DNA of 40,785 nt, taken from Pseudomonadota bacterium. GTDB taxonomy: Bacteria > Pseudomonadota > Gammaproteobacteria > UBA1113. This document shows, one piece after another, positions 1-9,208 of the stretch. Each line of letters opens with the position of its first letter. Positions within the stretch are counted from its first letter, which is position 1. The position numbers were made by a program, and so were the translations under genes. The stretch spans positions 1-40,785 of the forward strand of contig JAJXVQ010000001.1 of assembly GCA_021782065.1 (NCBI GenBank), in the 5' to 3' direction. The notes beneath the pieces were generated by a model. That model saw only the letters and a list, made by a program, of their open reading frames with translations. It had not been told where the DNA came from and searched no databases.

Positions 1-496
1 CTATCACGAAACTCTAAAATAATGCAAGTTTTTTAGCCGTTAATAGAAACAGTGTTAATTTCGGCAACCATATATTCACAAAAAAACTTTTAAATAATAT
101 TAGAAAATGAGGGGATTGCTGAGCATCTGCGCAGATAGCGTGTTTAAAACAAGAAACTGAGAAATAACGGGCACCCCGCAAACACCCTTAGAAAGCGCAG
201 GCGTGTGGTTTGACCTTCAGTTGTAGAAGGTTCCTTAACCCTATATTATTTAAGACAATTTAAATTGTTTCTCAAAGACATAAAAAATCAAATGCTGATT
301 TCCTTGCCGCGATTTCTCCGAGCGGCACGCGTGAGGGGGCGGATTTTTCAAACCCCGCTCCCTAACAGTTGCGGCTCGGTTATTCATAGTGAACATGAAT
401 AATGGATAAGAAATTTTTGAGGTAAGAAGGCGCATGTGGGGCTGTTTTTAAACAGAAATGCGCCTACATCAATCATCTTTTAGGCTAATTTACCTT
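1..496. other. Intergenic region with one repeat copy
   Basis: I find no credible gene here. The only open frame (250-435, minus) reads straight through the dispersed repeat at 355-381 and contains the peptide NRAATVRER, which is just that repeat in translation. The rest is AT-rich with no clear promoter or tRNA. The region is downstream of the MATE-like gene. Confidence 0.6.
355..381 (+). repeat. Dispersed repeat core (family 1), copy
   Basis: The copy starts CCGCTCCCTAACAGTTGCGG and ends CTCGGTT. It matches the 27-bp core that recurs at 15752, 18110, 23115, 30277 and elsewhere, with a few substitutions. Confidence 0.85.
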
Positions 497-2278
497 CTAA
501 GCAAAAGCGTGGTCCATCTCCTGCTCCGATAAGGGGTTGGCCATATTTACATCCAAAGAATCTGATGGCGATGCAGATGGCGAGGAATAGCCAAAAAAAG
601 AAAAGATTGAACTGAGGCAATTGCTATTCTGAGTAGGCTCGGGTGTTGCCAAGGGTTGGCGCTCCGGATCGGCTTCTGTTATCAGAGTATTACATTGACT
701 CAACCAACGTAAAAATAGCGCGGCAGCGGCGAGGCCTATCCCTATTGCATACCCCATTGCAATGCCATCTACTCCTAAGTCAGCGACAAAGGCAAACAAG
801 GCAGATAAGGCTATTACGGCAACCATACCGCAACAAGCAATGACAATGGGAATAGATAAATCCTGAAAAGCCCGGGATTGTTGCAGTAGATTGTAACGCG
901 TATCATCCAGTAATACCGCTGCCGCCATGATAGGCATCAAGCTTCTTAATTGTTTAGACACTTCAGGTGAGGCACCTCCTGAAATAAATTCTAAGGCTTT
1001 AGGATAGATTGCCAGAGCGACAGGCAATGGGGTTAAGTAAATAAGGCTGGTGATTAATCCTCCTCGGGAAAGCTGCACGGCAAACTGAGCCATTCGATGG
1101 CTTTGTACAGGATCTTCTTGACTGTTTTTTACACTCATTGCCCGAGTCACTTCTTGCATGCAGGTCATACTAAAAGCGGCTAAAAAGATAAACTCAAAAA
1201 ATATAAGTTGCATACAATAAGACATGGCGGATTGTTGTTCAACCCCTAATAATCCGCTGAAAATGCCAATGACCAGCGCCAAAGATAAATCTATGGTATA
1301 GCTCACAAAAAAGGCAGCGCCATAACGGAACATTTCAAACAACACAGCAGTATTACGCTTTAAAATATTCCAGGATATTTGAAAAAAGTTAAATTCTCTG
1401 CATTCTTTGTTAAATTTAACAAATAAACCATACAGTAAAGTGACTAAATACGTTTCAAAAACGAAGCCTAAGGCAACACCTGTTTGATCTAGCTCAGGGA
1501 AAAATTTAAACCCAAAGCCAAGCAAAATAGCCAGCCCTAAGCCCATTCCAAAAGTTGCCAGCGCTAATCCCATAGCCTCTTTATTCTTGCCAAAACTCAA
1601 CATTATCATACCAAATGCAACTCGCAGCATCAGCGCAGGTACGGCAAAAGAATAGGGTCTTAAAAAGCGCTCCGCTGAACGTGCTACACTATCTTGTTGA
1701 TGAAAAACTGTTGTCATAATAGCTCTAGAGAAATAGAGAGACGCCCAGCATGGAACAGAGACGGCTGTAGCCATTAGCAACGCGTAAGGGCCGATACTTT
1801 CAATTTGCTCTTTCAAACCCGGTATGGCCATCAAATTAATGATATCTTCGTTCTCATCGTCTGCCAGTATTGAAGATTGGCTTCTACTTTGTTGTTCTTT
1901 CCATTCCTCCAATTTTAAACTCAATACATTTATAACGGATAGCACCGGACTCATTGATATGATGCAAAAGGTATTCATAATAGTAGAGACTAAGGTTGCT
2001 GCTGCCGTATCATCTTCCGATTGGCTGACCAGCTGTAGCAGTAACACCGATGAATATACCTCAAAACAAAAAGTAAAAGAAAAACACATCGGAATCCCAA
2101 CTTTCGAAATATGTTTAAAAATATCCCAGAAAGAAATAGAAAGGGTCGGATCCCCGCTTTTTACTCTCTCGATCAATTTGTTAAAATCGTCGTCTTGCAG
2201 GGAAGAACTACTTGTTACTGGCTCTAAGGCTTGTTCACTTCCATCTTCATTAATCGCAACTATTTTTGGATTAGTCAT
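497..2278 (-). CDS. MATE-family-like multidrug/toxin transporter with extra tails
   Basis: The product is 593 residues. It has a hydrophilic N-terminal tail (about residues 1-45), roughly twelve hydrophobic segments between residues 55 and 535, and a Ser/Pro-rich C-terminal tail of about 60 residues. The pattern of paired bundles and motifs such as the QEVTR stretch near the middle suit the MATE flippase superfamily, whose members normally have about 450 residues and exchange H+ or Na+ for organic cations in the inner membrane. An extra charged loop (near residues 125-160, rich in E, D and S) lies between early helices. The start is supported by AAGGGA five bases upstream. The substrate is unknown. 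A flippase role or a secreted membrane effector are alternatives that cannot be excluded. Confidence 0.7.
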   Translation of the reverse strand: MTNPKIVAINEDGSEQALEPVTSSSSLQDDDFNKLIERVKSGDPTLSISFWDIFKHISKVGIPMCFSFTFCFEVYSSVLLLQLVSQSEDDTAAATLVSTIMNTFCIISMSPVLSVINVLSLKLEEWKEQQSRSQSSILADDENEDIINLMAIPGLKEQIESIGPYALLMATAVSVPCWASLYFSRAIMTTVFHQQDSVARSAERFLRPYSFAVPALMLRVAFGMIMLSFGKNKEAMGLALATFGMGLGLAILLGFGFKFFPELDQTGVALGFVFETYLVTLLYGLFVKFNKECREFNFFQISWNILKRNTAVLFEMFRYGAAFFVSYTIDLSLALVIGIFSGLLGVEQQSAMSYCMQLIFFEFIFLAAFSMTCMQEVTRAMSVKNSQEDPVQSHRMAQFAVQLSRGGLITSLIYLTPLPVALAIYPKALEFISGGASPEVSKQLRSLMPIMAAAVLLDDTRYNLLQQSRAFQDLSIPIVIACCGMVAVIALSALFAFVADLGVDGIAMGYAIGIGLAAAALFLRWLSQCNTLITEADPERQPLATPEPTQNSNCLSSIFSFFGYSSPSASPSDSLDVNMANPLSEQEMDHAFA

Positions 2279-2400
2279 AACGTCCCTTCTCTATAAATAA
2301 TACTTAAATTCTCTTAACTATTCATGCCTTTTCAAGTGAAACGCATATTCAGCGCATCTTCGGGGTAATGTATCAGCGAAAAATACTCATTTATGTATGA

Positions 2401-2446
2401 GGGCCTGTAGCCATTTGGGTTATCGGCTGCAAATGTCCCCAGGCCC
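2401..2446. other. Long imperfect hairpin
   Basis: GGGCCTG (2401-2407) pairs perfectly with CAGGCCC (2440-2446). An inner CATTTG/CAAATG pair continues the stem around a 12-base loop. It lies in the leader of the MATE-like gene and downstream of the OTU-protein gene, so it could be a weak terminator or a leader structure. There is no clean T tract. Confidence 0.5.
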
Positions 2447-2666
2447 TAGTTTTAATAGTGTGATCATGTCCGCAAACAAGGTTCTCTCGCACATCATTAC
2501 GCCGCCCTCACATAATCATAGGACAAATTGCTGCTGGACGCAACTAAGGGAGCGTTAAAAACGCTGCGGCAGCTATAAAATATAAAAGATTTTTCCTTAT
2601 CTATTATTTAAGATATTTCCATTATATGTTCAAAACCATAAATAATCAAAACCTGATTCTACTTTC

Positions 2667-2686
2667 CCCTCCCTAACAGTCGCGGG
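2667..2686 (+). repeat. Degenerate family 1 repeat fragment
   Basis: CCCTCCCTAACAGTCGCGGG keeps the middle of the 27-bp core but lacks the CTCGGTT end. It lies just downstream of the OTU-protein stop codon. Confidence 0.6.
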
Positions 2687-2699
2687 CATTCTGACGCAG

Positions 2700-5600
2700 T
2701 CACTTACCTTTTTTTTCACGGATGGTGGGTTGAGGAGACCCCCCCTCTAATATAACTGTGCCTGGTGCTGTCGAGCAAGGTGAAGAACGCTCGCCGGGCT
2801 GTTTGCGGCTGAAAGGGCTACCCCAAAAAGAGCTCGAAGAACCAAAACTGCTCGGCCTCAAAGGATGGCTATCAGGTTTTAATACGGACAGTACGCTACA
2901 ACCAGCAGGGTAGGTGTTTTCCCGAAAAGAGCCCCGCAGCGCACCGGCGCACAAATTACCGTGGCTTGCAACGGAGTCGTAGTGTCCGCTAGCTGCATCA
3001 AAAGCTAAACGCACTACCGGCTGATCTTCTTGATAGAGAGCATAAGTCCCTCCTTCAATCGTTTCCATGTCGCCATCCAACTGCGGCTGAAAACACAGAT
3101 CAAATCCTTCTATGCCTCTCATGTTTTCATTCGGCTGATTATTTAACACAAGCGCAACCATTAAACCAGTTTCTCTTACAAAAGTTTGTATGTGTTTTTG
3201 CTCAACATACTGACTACCGGCATGATTTTCGTAATGACCCGCTGAAACTACTACCGCACGCAACGCCCCGGCCCATGAAGATATAGTGCCGTCAGCTGAC
3301 AATATGTTCCGCGTCCCTTCAGGCCACTTATCTGGGCAAATTAAACTCAACTGATGCGCTACGGCCGTGTAAAAGCAATGACCATCCCTAGGAACAGGTT
3401 GTAGCACAAATCCTGGTATGGCTTTGGTTTGACTGCTTTGTATTTCTCGGTGATGTGACACCAGAGAAGCCTGCATTCCTGCAGGTAAATCATAATCCCT
3501 CTGGGAAGAAGGCGGTGAGTAGATGGCTTGTGAAGAAGAATATGATGCATCTGAATGTGGATGGATTACTTCACCCAGTGCGGGATGGTAATTCCTGATA
3601 ACTACTGCCGCTTCAGCTGGCCTTCTTGATGAGTCAGAAGGCTGCCTTAAAGTGGGTGGACTTAATGGTACATCTTCTTCTTTAGACCCGCTGTCTGTGG
3701 AATATGCATCATCTTCGTATTCAGACCCGCTGCCTTCGCGATCTGAATCATCGCCGGATACATCACTTCGTGGCGATTCCCAACCTCGTGGTGGCTCGTA
3801 TTGTCCTTCTTGTGCTGCATCGCACCGTTGCGATTCCCGACGCATGTTCTCTTCTGTATAGCGTTGTTTCCCCTCTTTGCACCATTTTTCTACGTTTGCT
3901 TGTGTTTCCAATTCTAATGCTGCTAGGGAAAAAGCCTCCAGCGGTTTTACCTGAACCTGTACTTTTTCTTGAAGATAGTCGTACTTAGACTCGTCTTTAT
4001 CAACTTCCACTTTAGCCGCGACGGGTAAAGCAACGCGTGTTATATCCAACGCATTGAGATAATTCCAATCCCCTGCTGTTTCCCACACCGCAGTCTTTGC
4101 CAGATATTCTTTATAGAGTGGCTTCTCCTTCGCCAACGACTGCTCGGACTGAGGCAAATAACACCCTTTACTGTTCATCGTTCTGTACCGTCTGAGCGCA
4201 GTCTCGTCCAGAATGGATATATCACTAATGCGCTCTTCAGCGCTTTCAAGCGGTTTCACTTTCATCTGCTCTGAAAATCTGCGCACGCCCGCATGACTGG
4301 CATGAGGGATATCTCTCCTTCTACTCGAACGCAGCTCTTCAGATTCAGAATCAGACGCAGAGTGCGCTAATGATTCTTCTTCAGAGGCATAGTCTGGTGA
4401 TACAGCCTCATTTTCTCCCTCAGGAGCTAACTCCAAGCCCAGACGTTGAACAATAATGGCTATTTCTTTTTGGTTTTCTGGCTTTTGCGTAAAAGAAGAC
4501 TCATGTATGCATATATCCCGCTTTGGCGTATTACCACTTCCACGCAGATCCTCACAGATCACAGCAAGCTCTCTAAAAGCGCAACGTAATTCTTCCGGGC
4601 TCAGAGTCGCGCCTTTTCTCAACTTAAGAACGATGCGATCGTCCTCACTTCTTTGGAAGTAGTATTTTCCACTATCTGGATATTTTCCGCCTGGTAGGTT
4701 TAGCTTAGCGCTAAATTTAGGTAGATAGATGTCTTTATGATTTGCTATAGCTGTGTCTAAAATGTCTTCTGCGCCGTCTGCGGCAGAAAGCAGATTTTTC
4801 GCCTTAAATTTTTCATTTTTTGGGTTCAACGTGCGCCATAGCGATTGGCCACCCACCATTAATGCCGGATTATCCTTATTATCCTTAATTTTCTTTAAAT
4901 TATCTAAGCACTGTTGAAGCTCTGGTAAAGAAATATGTTCGTAACCCTTTGCCTTTTGTAAGTGGTCATACATAGCCTTTAAAGCATAATACAAGGATGA
5001 GCGGCCTTCGTGGTTTTCTACTACGGGAACTAAAGGGGGAGTGTGTGGAATTGGAGTGGAGGGAACAGAAGAAACGGGTATAACAGAGAGAGGCGGCACG
5101 CCATCTGTTAGGGTGTGTAGTGCTCCATCCACCTCTACAGACTGTATGGGTTTTCCTCTCAATGTCCCTACTGGGGTAGGTGCACCAGCAGAATTGTCTG
5201 GGGCATCTTCCTCATCCGATAGATTTGATTCAGAATCACTCTCATCTGAACCGCCGTCACCGCCTTGTTTTCGTTTTCTCCGTTTTGCGGGGCGGACACC
5301 ATCATCACTAACGCCTTCATCATGCGGTCCAGCTGGGCCATTATCTGGACGTAGAGGTTGATTCATAGGAGGTAAAGCAGGTATAGCTTGCCCATTCGCT
5401 GGAGTTGGATTGCCCCCTACACCCGTTTCAGAACGGTGTTCATCTTCAGAGCCAGTATCGCCTCCAGTGTCAGTATCGACCGCTGTTGATGAGCCAGATG
5501 AGCCATCTGAATCCGAGTTATTGTCATTCTCAGACAATTCATCTTGCTCCTGCCCATTTTCTTGCTCTTCTTCTTCCCCAGAAACATCTGATCCATCATC

Positions 5601-8600
5601 CTCTTCAGACAATAAAGTATCGTCAGCGTCGTCTTCGGGTTTTGGTGCTGCGGCCCCCGGACCGGGGATACTGCCATCTTCAAGGCGCCCTATTTGAAAT
5701 ACAAGAGGGAAATGGGGGGCGCCCTTACTGTCATCCGGCGATACGTCGTCAAATCCGATCTCCCCGCCGTCGGCTGAAGATGATGAGCCGTTGTTAGCCT
5801 GGCCAAGACCGATCGGCTTCAGGTTAAGTCTCGAGGGCTTGGGCCCTAAAGCTGAGCTCGCCAGTGATACTCCGCCAGATTTTGTAAAAAGGCTTACGTC
5901 AAAATTTTGTCCAGATGAAAGAAAAGCTTCAACATCTTTGGATAGCGCTTCGATTCTTACATCTAAATTTACAATGGATTGAGCAAGGTCCACTCTCACG
6001 AATTCTCCATCCTGGAATTCTGGTTGTTCGATGCGCATCGAATACAGGCGGTTTAAGTATATACACGTTCCAATTTCTAGATCTATCCTCTTAACTTCAT
6101 CAGATGAGGCTCCACTGGAACAAATGTGCGCGCGTCCTCGGGCAAATTTTTCCTTTAAAGCCCCAAGCGCCTTTTCTTGCGTTTCAAGGGTATTAAGTGC
6201 GCTATCTCGCTCTATGCACAAATCGCTTACGCATGCGAAAAGACGGCGGACGAATTTTTCTGCTTCTTCTACTGGGTTATCTAAATGGGACCGAGCGATT
6301 GAACTATAGTCTTTAAATTTACACTGCACTCGTAGCCTAGTGGGCACAAGAAGGGGATTAATAGCAAGCCCTTTAGGCAAGTCTTTATTTAGTATTACCA
6401 CCTCTAGAATATCTGCTTTAGCTATTGGACTATTTAAAGCATTCTGGTCTTTGTATTTATCTGATGGGATCACCTGCCCATTTAGAGCAGGTTCTTCTGG
6501 CAAGCTTCCTGTAAATGCAGGTGTAACTTCTTTTGAAGACCCCTCACTGGGTTTAGGTGCTAAACCAGAGGACTGCTGTTTCGCTTTTGGTTCGAAAACC
6601 GCGTAGCGACCGTCTGAATCGACGTAAATTTTGCCTTTCCCTAGGTCAAGAGGGAGCAATTTAACCCGACGGACGTCTGAACAAAAGCAAACATCATATT
6701 CGTCCCGGCCCCGCCCAACTTCGTTCTTGCTAGATATTCCAACTCCTTTTTCTTTTTCATTTCTCTTATCAACTGCCTCATTGAGAGCGAACAAATCCAT
6801 TCGTAACTGGTACAACTGGTTGAGTGTTTTTGTACCTTTTATTATCTTCTGAACACAATCCTTGAAGATATTATAGAGGAGATTAAGTATTTCCTGCGCA
6901 TCCTCACCATCATTGTATAGCTTTTTCAGAACTACCTTGAGGTTATCAATCTCTTTTTGGGGTTGCCCTAACCTTTCGCCTAAATCCTCAATGTATTTAT
7001 TTAGCTCGTTTTTTTTGGGGTTAACATGGTCATCCTCCATTTTGAATTTATCAGGATTTTGAGTCTCTTTTTTCTCTTTGCCAGAAGCTTTCTTTGATCT
7101 CATCGGCTCTTCCTTACTTTGATGTCGTTCTTCCAATTTTTTATCTCGTTCTTCGGGAGCGTGATTCAATTTTTTCTCTTTTTCTGTCCCAAGGTCCGGA
7201 TTCCCTTTATCAATTCCTTCGTCGTTTTTTCCTTGTTCTTCGCTATCCCTCAGAGGAAAATATACTTTACCACCGCCGGATTTATCTTCTTTTTTGCCTA
7301 ATCTGTCCTCATTTGCGGATGGTGAAGTCGTTTCCACTAGCAAGTTTACAGGTTGTTCACTTTCACCCGCTCCATTTCCTTCTACGGGAAGTCGAAGGTC
7401 GCAGCTGATTAAAGGAAACTTCCCTGAGTCTTTTTCTGCATCCTCTTCAGTTCCAATATCGACATCTGTTGACGGGTCCTCTGAACCCTGGTGATCGCCA
7501 GCCCCAAACAATTCATCTTTCTCTGACCCATTTTTTTGCGCTTCTTCTTTTTCTTCCTCAGAAACAGAAGAACCGTGGCTGCCATCGTCTCTAATGTCAT
7601 CATTAGACAGTACACTTCCAAAGAACCTAGGGAATTGCTCATTTAGCGCTTGCAACAAAGAAGCTCTATCTTGAGGCGGAAATTTCCTACCTATATATTC
7701 CGGTAAATTTTCGCCTCCTTCGAAAAGCGGGGTGAAGAAGTTTAAACGCCCTGAATATTCGCGTAGAAAGCTCATAATATCATCAACGTAACCTTCTTCA
7801 ATTCCAGATTGAAGTTCACGCAGTGTTTCTTCATTGCTGTACAGAAAAGATGAAAGGAACCGTAAATCTGTATTCACCCTGCCACCTTCTGTGTACTTAC
7901 GGCTTACGTATTGTCGTAACGTTTCCTTATCATAGAAAGCCTCCATTTGAAATTGAGCAAAAATGGCTGCTGGATTATTTCTCACTAATAACAGAATTCT
8001 TGCTATTACTTGAATTAGACTAAGTTCTCTCTTTGCAGCACCCGATACAATTTGGTCAATATCTGCCCTGATCAATTGGATGCTTTCACTCCCATTTTCA
8101 AATAAGGCGTCCGGGCGGCCGCCTGCATCTATTTTGGGTTCTTTGTTTCCGTTTCCTTCTTTTTTTCGCACAGCTTCTTCACTCCTCTCAAAATCTATAG
8201 GCAACAAACTTTCTTTCATTCCCCGCAATCGGTCTAATTGACTCTTTCGGCGGTGCCCGCTATGACTTGTATCAACCCGTACAACATTTTCCCAAACAGT
8301 ATTTTCCAGATCAGGGGCATAATCGCCCTTACGGTTAGCTTTAGCGGCTTCGTTTTTTTCCCGAAGCTTAGCGACACTGGCAGCATCATCTTTATCCTTA
8401 TCCTTCTTCCAGCTTGCAAACATAGCAGTAACCAATCTGTCTAGGTTATATGGACTATTCTCGTCTCCGACTACTATTAAATATGAATAATTCCCCGACT
8501 TATCTTTAGTACCAAAATAGTATTTACACCCTTCATCAACCAATCTGCGCATGAGCTCAACAAGAGTTTTTTCTGACTCAAAGTTGGCGTCTTTAACAAC

Positions 8601-8798
8601 TACAGGTTTACCCGCTTTTACTAAGTGCTCAACCAACTTCTTAACAGCATCGCGTAGCTTCTCATTATATTTTACGCCTTGTTCATCCTTCGCGTCCAAC
8701 TTCAACAAAACAGATTTTTTTATGGCTAGAAGCTCGCACAGGTCAAAAAAAGCCTTTTTCCCCTCACCCCATATTATGGTTTTGCGTGTACCCGCCAT
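2700..8798 (-). CDS. Giant OTU-domain (deubiquitinase-like) putative effector with NLS
   Basis: The product is 2032 residues with no signal peptide or membrane segment. Near the C-terminus, PVPRDGHCFYTAVAHQ (Asp1805, Cys1808) and GHYDSV (His1939) match the Asp-Gly-x-Cys and His boxes of OTU cysteine proteases, which cleave ubiquitin or ubiquitin-like chains. The N-terminal ~130 residues look like a compact alpha/beta domain. The middle consists of charged, probably coiled-coil stretches alternating with very acidic Ser/Asp/Glu-rich regions (about 396-453 and 1060-1113, apparently duplicated). A basic cluster AKRRKRK at residues 1171-1177 is a classic monopartite nuclear localisation signal. 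The ATG follows GAGAAAGG. These features suggest a type IV-secreted host-directed protein. Secretion and activity are inferred, not shown. Confidence 0.8.
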   Translation of the reverse strand: MAGTRKTIIWGEGKKAFFDLCELLAIKKSVLLKLDAKDEQGVKYNEKLRDAVKKLVEHLVKAGKPVVVKDANFESEKTLVELMRRLVDEGCKYYFGTKDKSGNYSYLIVVGDENSPYNLDRLVTAMFASWKKDKDKDDAASVAKLREKNEAAKANRKGDYAPDLENTVWENVVRVDTSHSGHRRKSQLDRLRGMKESLLPIDFERSEEAVRKKEGNGNKEPKIDAGGRPDALFENGSESIQLIRADIDQIVSGAAKRELSLIQVIARILLLVRNNPAAIFAQFQMEAFYDKETLRQYVSRKYTEGGRVNTDLRFLSSFLYSNEETLRELQSGIEEGYVDDIMSFLREYSGRLNFFTPLFEGGENLPEYIGRKFPPQDRASLLQALNEQFPRFFGSVLSNDDIRDDGSHGSSVSEEEKEEAQKNGSEKDELFGAGDHQGSEDPSTDVDIGTEEDAEKDSGKFPLISCDLRLPVEGNGAGESEQPVNLLVETTSPSANEDRLGKKEDKSGGGKVYFPLRDSEEQGKNDEGIDKGNPDLGTEKEKKLNHAPEERDKKLEERHQSKEEPMRSKKASGKEKKETQNPDKFKMEDDHVNPKKNELNKYIEDLGERLGQPQKEIDNLKVVLKKLYNDGEDAQEILNLLYNIFKDCVQKIIKGTKTLNQLYQLRMDLFALNEAVDKRNEKEKGVGISSKNEVGRGRDEYDVCFCSDVRRVKLLPLDLGKGKIYVDSDGRYAVFEPKAKQQSSGLAPKPSEGSSKEVTPAFTGSLPEEPALNGQVIPSDKYKDQNALNSPIAKADILEVVILNKDLPKGLAINPLLVPTRLRVQCKFKDYSSIARSHLDNPVEEAEKFVRRLFACVSDLCIERDSALNTLETQEKALGALKEKFARGRAHICSSGASSDEVKRIDLEIGTCIYLNRLYSMRIEQPEFQDGEFVRVDLAQSIVNLDVRIEALSKDVEAFLSSGQNFDVSLFTKSGGVSLASSALGPKPSRLNLKPIGLGQANNGSSSSADGGEIGFDDVSPDDSKGAPHFPLVFQIGRLEDGSIPGPGAAAPKPEDDADDTLLSEEDDGSDVSGEEEEQENGQEQDELSENDNNSDSDGSSGSSTAVDTDTGGDTGSEDEHRSETGVGGNPTPANGQAIPALPPMNQPLRPDNGPAGPHDEGVSDDGVRPAKRRKRKQGGDGGSDESDSESNLSDEEDAPDNSAGAPTPVGTLRGKPIQSVEVDGALHTLTDGVPPLSVIPVSSVPSTPIPHTPPLVPVVENHEGRSSLYYALKAMYDHLQKAKGYEHISLPELQQCLDNLKKIKDNKDNPALMVGGQSLWRTLNPKNEKFKAKNLLSAADGAEDILDTAIANHKDIYLPKFSAKLNLPGGKYPDSGKYYFQRSEDDRIVLKLRKGATLSPEELRCAFRELAVICEDLRGSGNTPKRDICIHESSFTQKPENQKEIAIIVQRLGLELAPEGENEAVSPDYASEEESLAHSASDSESEELRSSRRRDIPHASHAGVRRFSEQMKVKPLESAEERISDISILDETALRRYRTMNSKGCYLPQSEQSLAKEKPLYKEYLAKTAVWETAGDWNYLNALDITRVALPVAAKVEVDKDESKYDYLQEKVQVQVKPLEAFSLAALELETQANVEKWCKEGKQRYTEENMRRESQRCDAAQEGQYEPPRGWESPRSDVSGDDSDREGSGSEYEDDAYSTDSGSKEEDVPLSPPTLRQPSDSSRRPAEAAVVIRNYHPALGEVIHPHSDASYSSSQAIYSPPSSQRDYDLPAGMQASLVSHHREIQSSQTKAIPGFVLQPVPRDGHCFYTAVAHQLSLICPDKWPEGTRNILSADGTISSWAGALRAVVVSAGHYENHAGSQYVEQKHIQTFVRETGLMVALVLNNQPNENMRGIEGFDLCFQPQLDGDMETIEGGTYALYQEDQPVVRLAFDAASGHYDSVASHGNLCAGALRGSFRENTYPAGCSVLSVLKPDSHPLRPSSFGSSSSFWGSPFSRKQPGERSSPCSTAPGTVILEGGSPQPTIREKKGK

Positions 8799-8880
8799 TT
8801 ACCTTTCTCGCTATTATTATTTAATGCGTACACGCTGTTTGAGCTTAATCCACTCGCAATACCGCATTGTTTATAGTCCA

Positions 8881-8925
8881 ATTATACCAAAAATGGGGGG
8901 GGGCTATTGTTAAGGATTTCTTAAA
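8881..8925 (-). promoter_or_regulatory. Putative promoter with PmrA-box-like repeat for the OTU gene
   Basis: Reading the minus strand, TTTAAG-N5-CTTAAC (8925-8909) resembles the PmrA box (YTTAAK-N5-YTTAAK in enterics). It is followed by nine C (8903-8895) and a perfect TATAAT (8886-8881), 83 bp before the start codon. There is no good -35 at 17 bp, which fits an activator-dependent promoter. The assignment is by eye. Confidence 0.5.
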
Positions 8926-9042
8926 AGGCATAAGATTTTTCGGATATTCAACTGCCCGGTTATAGCACAAAAAAATAGGCTGATGTAGCGTGTTTTGAGC
9001 CGTTGGCGGGGCTACCGCTTTTCAAACAACCGCTCTTTTTTT

Positions 9043-9065
9043 CCGCTCCCTGACAGTCGCTGCTC
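9043..9065 (+). repeat. Family 1 repeat fragment
   Basis: CCGCTCCCTGACAGTCGCTG followed by CTC is a diverged copy of the 27-bp core and directly precedes a family 2 element. Confidence 0.65.
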
Positions 9066-9072
9066 CAAACAG

Positions 9073-9201
9073 ATATACTCATAGCAGTTGATTTTTAAGA
9101 GGTGTTGCCTTCGCCCATCTCGCCGCAGTCATATAGAGTACTACACGCCTGGTACTCGAGGACTCAGCGCCTACCCTAAAAACCAACTACTATGAGTATA
9201 T
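9073..9201. repeat. Family 2 palindrome-ended element, copy 1
   Basis: It starts ATATACTCATAGCAGTTG and ends CAACTACTATGAGTATAT, so the ends are inverted repeats. The interior carries the shared GCCTTCGCCCATCTCG and AGAGTACTACAC segments seen in the other copies. It lies just downstream of elbB. Confidence 0.85.
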
Positions 9202-9208
9202 TCCGCGT

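Larger units (their letters stand above)
2279..2699. other. Intergenic region between two minus-strand genes
   Basis: No gene seen. It holds a long imperfect hairpin (2401-2446), a small hairpin at 2551-2565 (AGCGTT/AACGCT), a degenerate family 1 repeat at 2667-2686, and, just upstream of the MATE-like gene, a TATTAT -10-like hexamer (2297-2302, minus) preceded by two TTAAG direct repeats. Confidence 0.55.
8799..9208. other. Intergenic region with promoter and two repeats
   Basis: No gene seen. From right to left it contains a full family 2 palindromic element (9073-9201), a family 1 fragment (9043-9065), about 100 bp of plain sequence, and the promoter region of the OTU gene. Confidence 0.65.

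Noticed and set aside
250..435. 61-codon minus-strand open frame
   Set aside because: It reads through the family 1 repeat (NRAATVRER) and has no recognisable protein features or ribosome-binding site.
1824..2300. 158-codon plus-strand open frame
   Set aside because: It is antisense to the N-terminal part of the MATE-like gene and has no family features.
5405..5797. 130-codon plus-strand frame inside the OTU gene
   Set aside because: It lies antisense to an acidic low-complexity region, whose codon bias keeps the complement free of stops.
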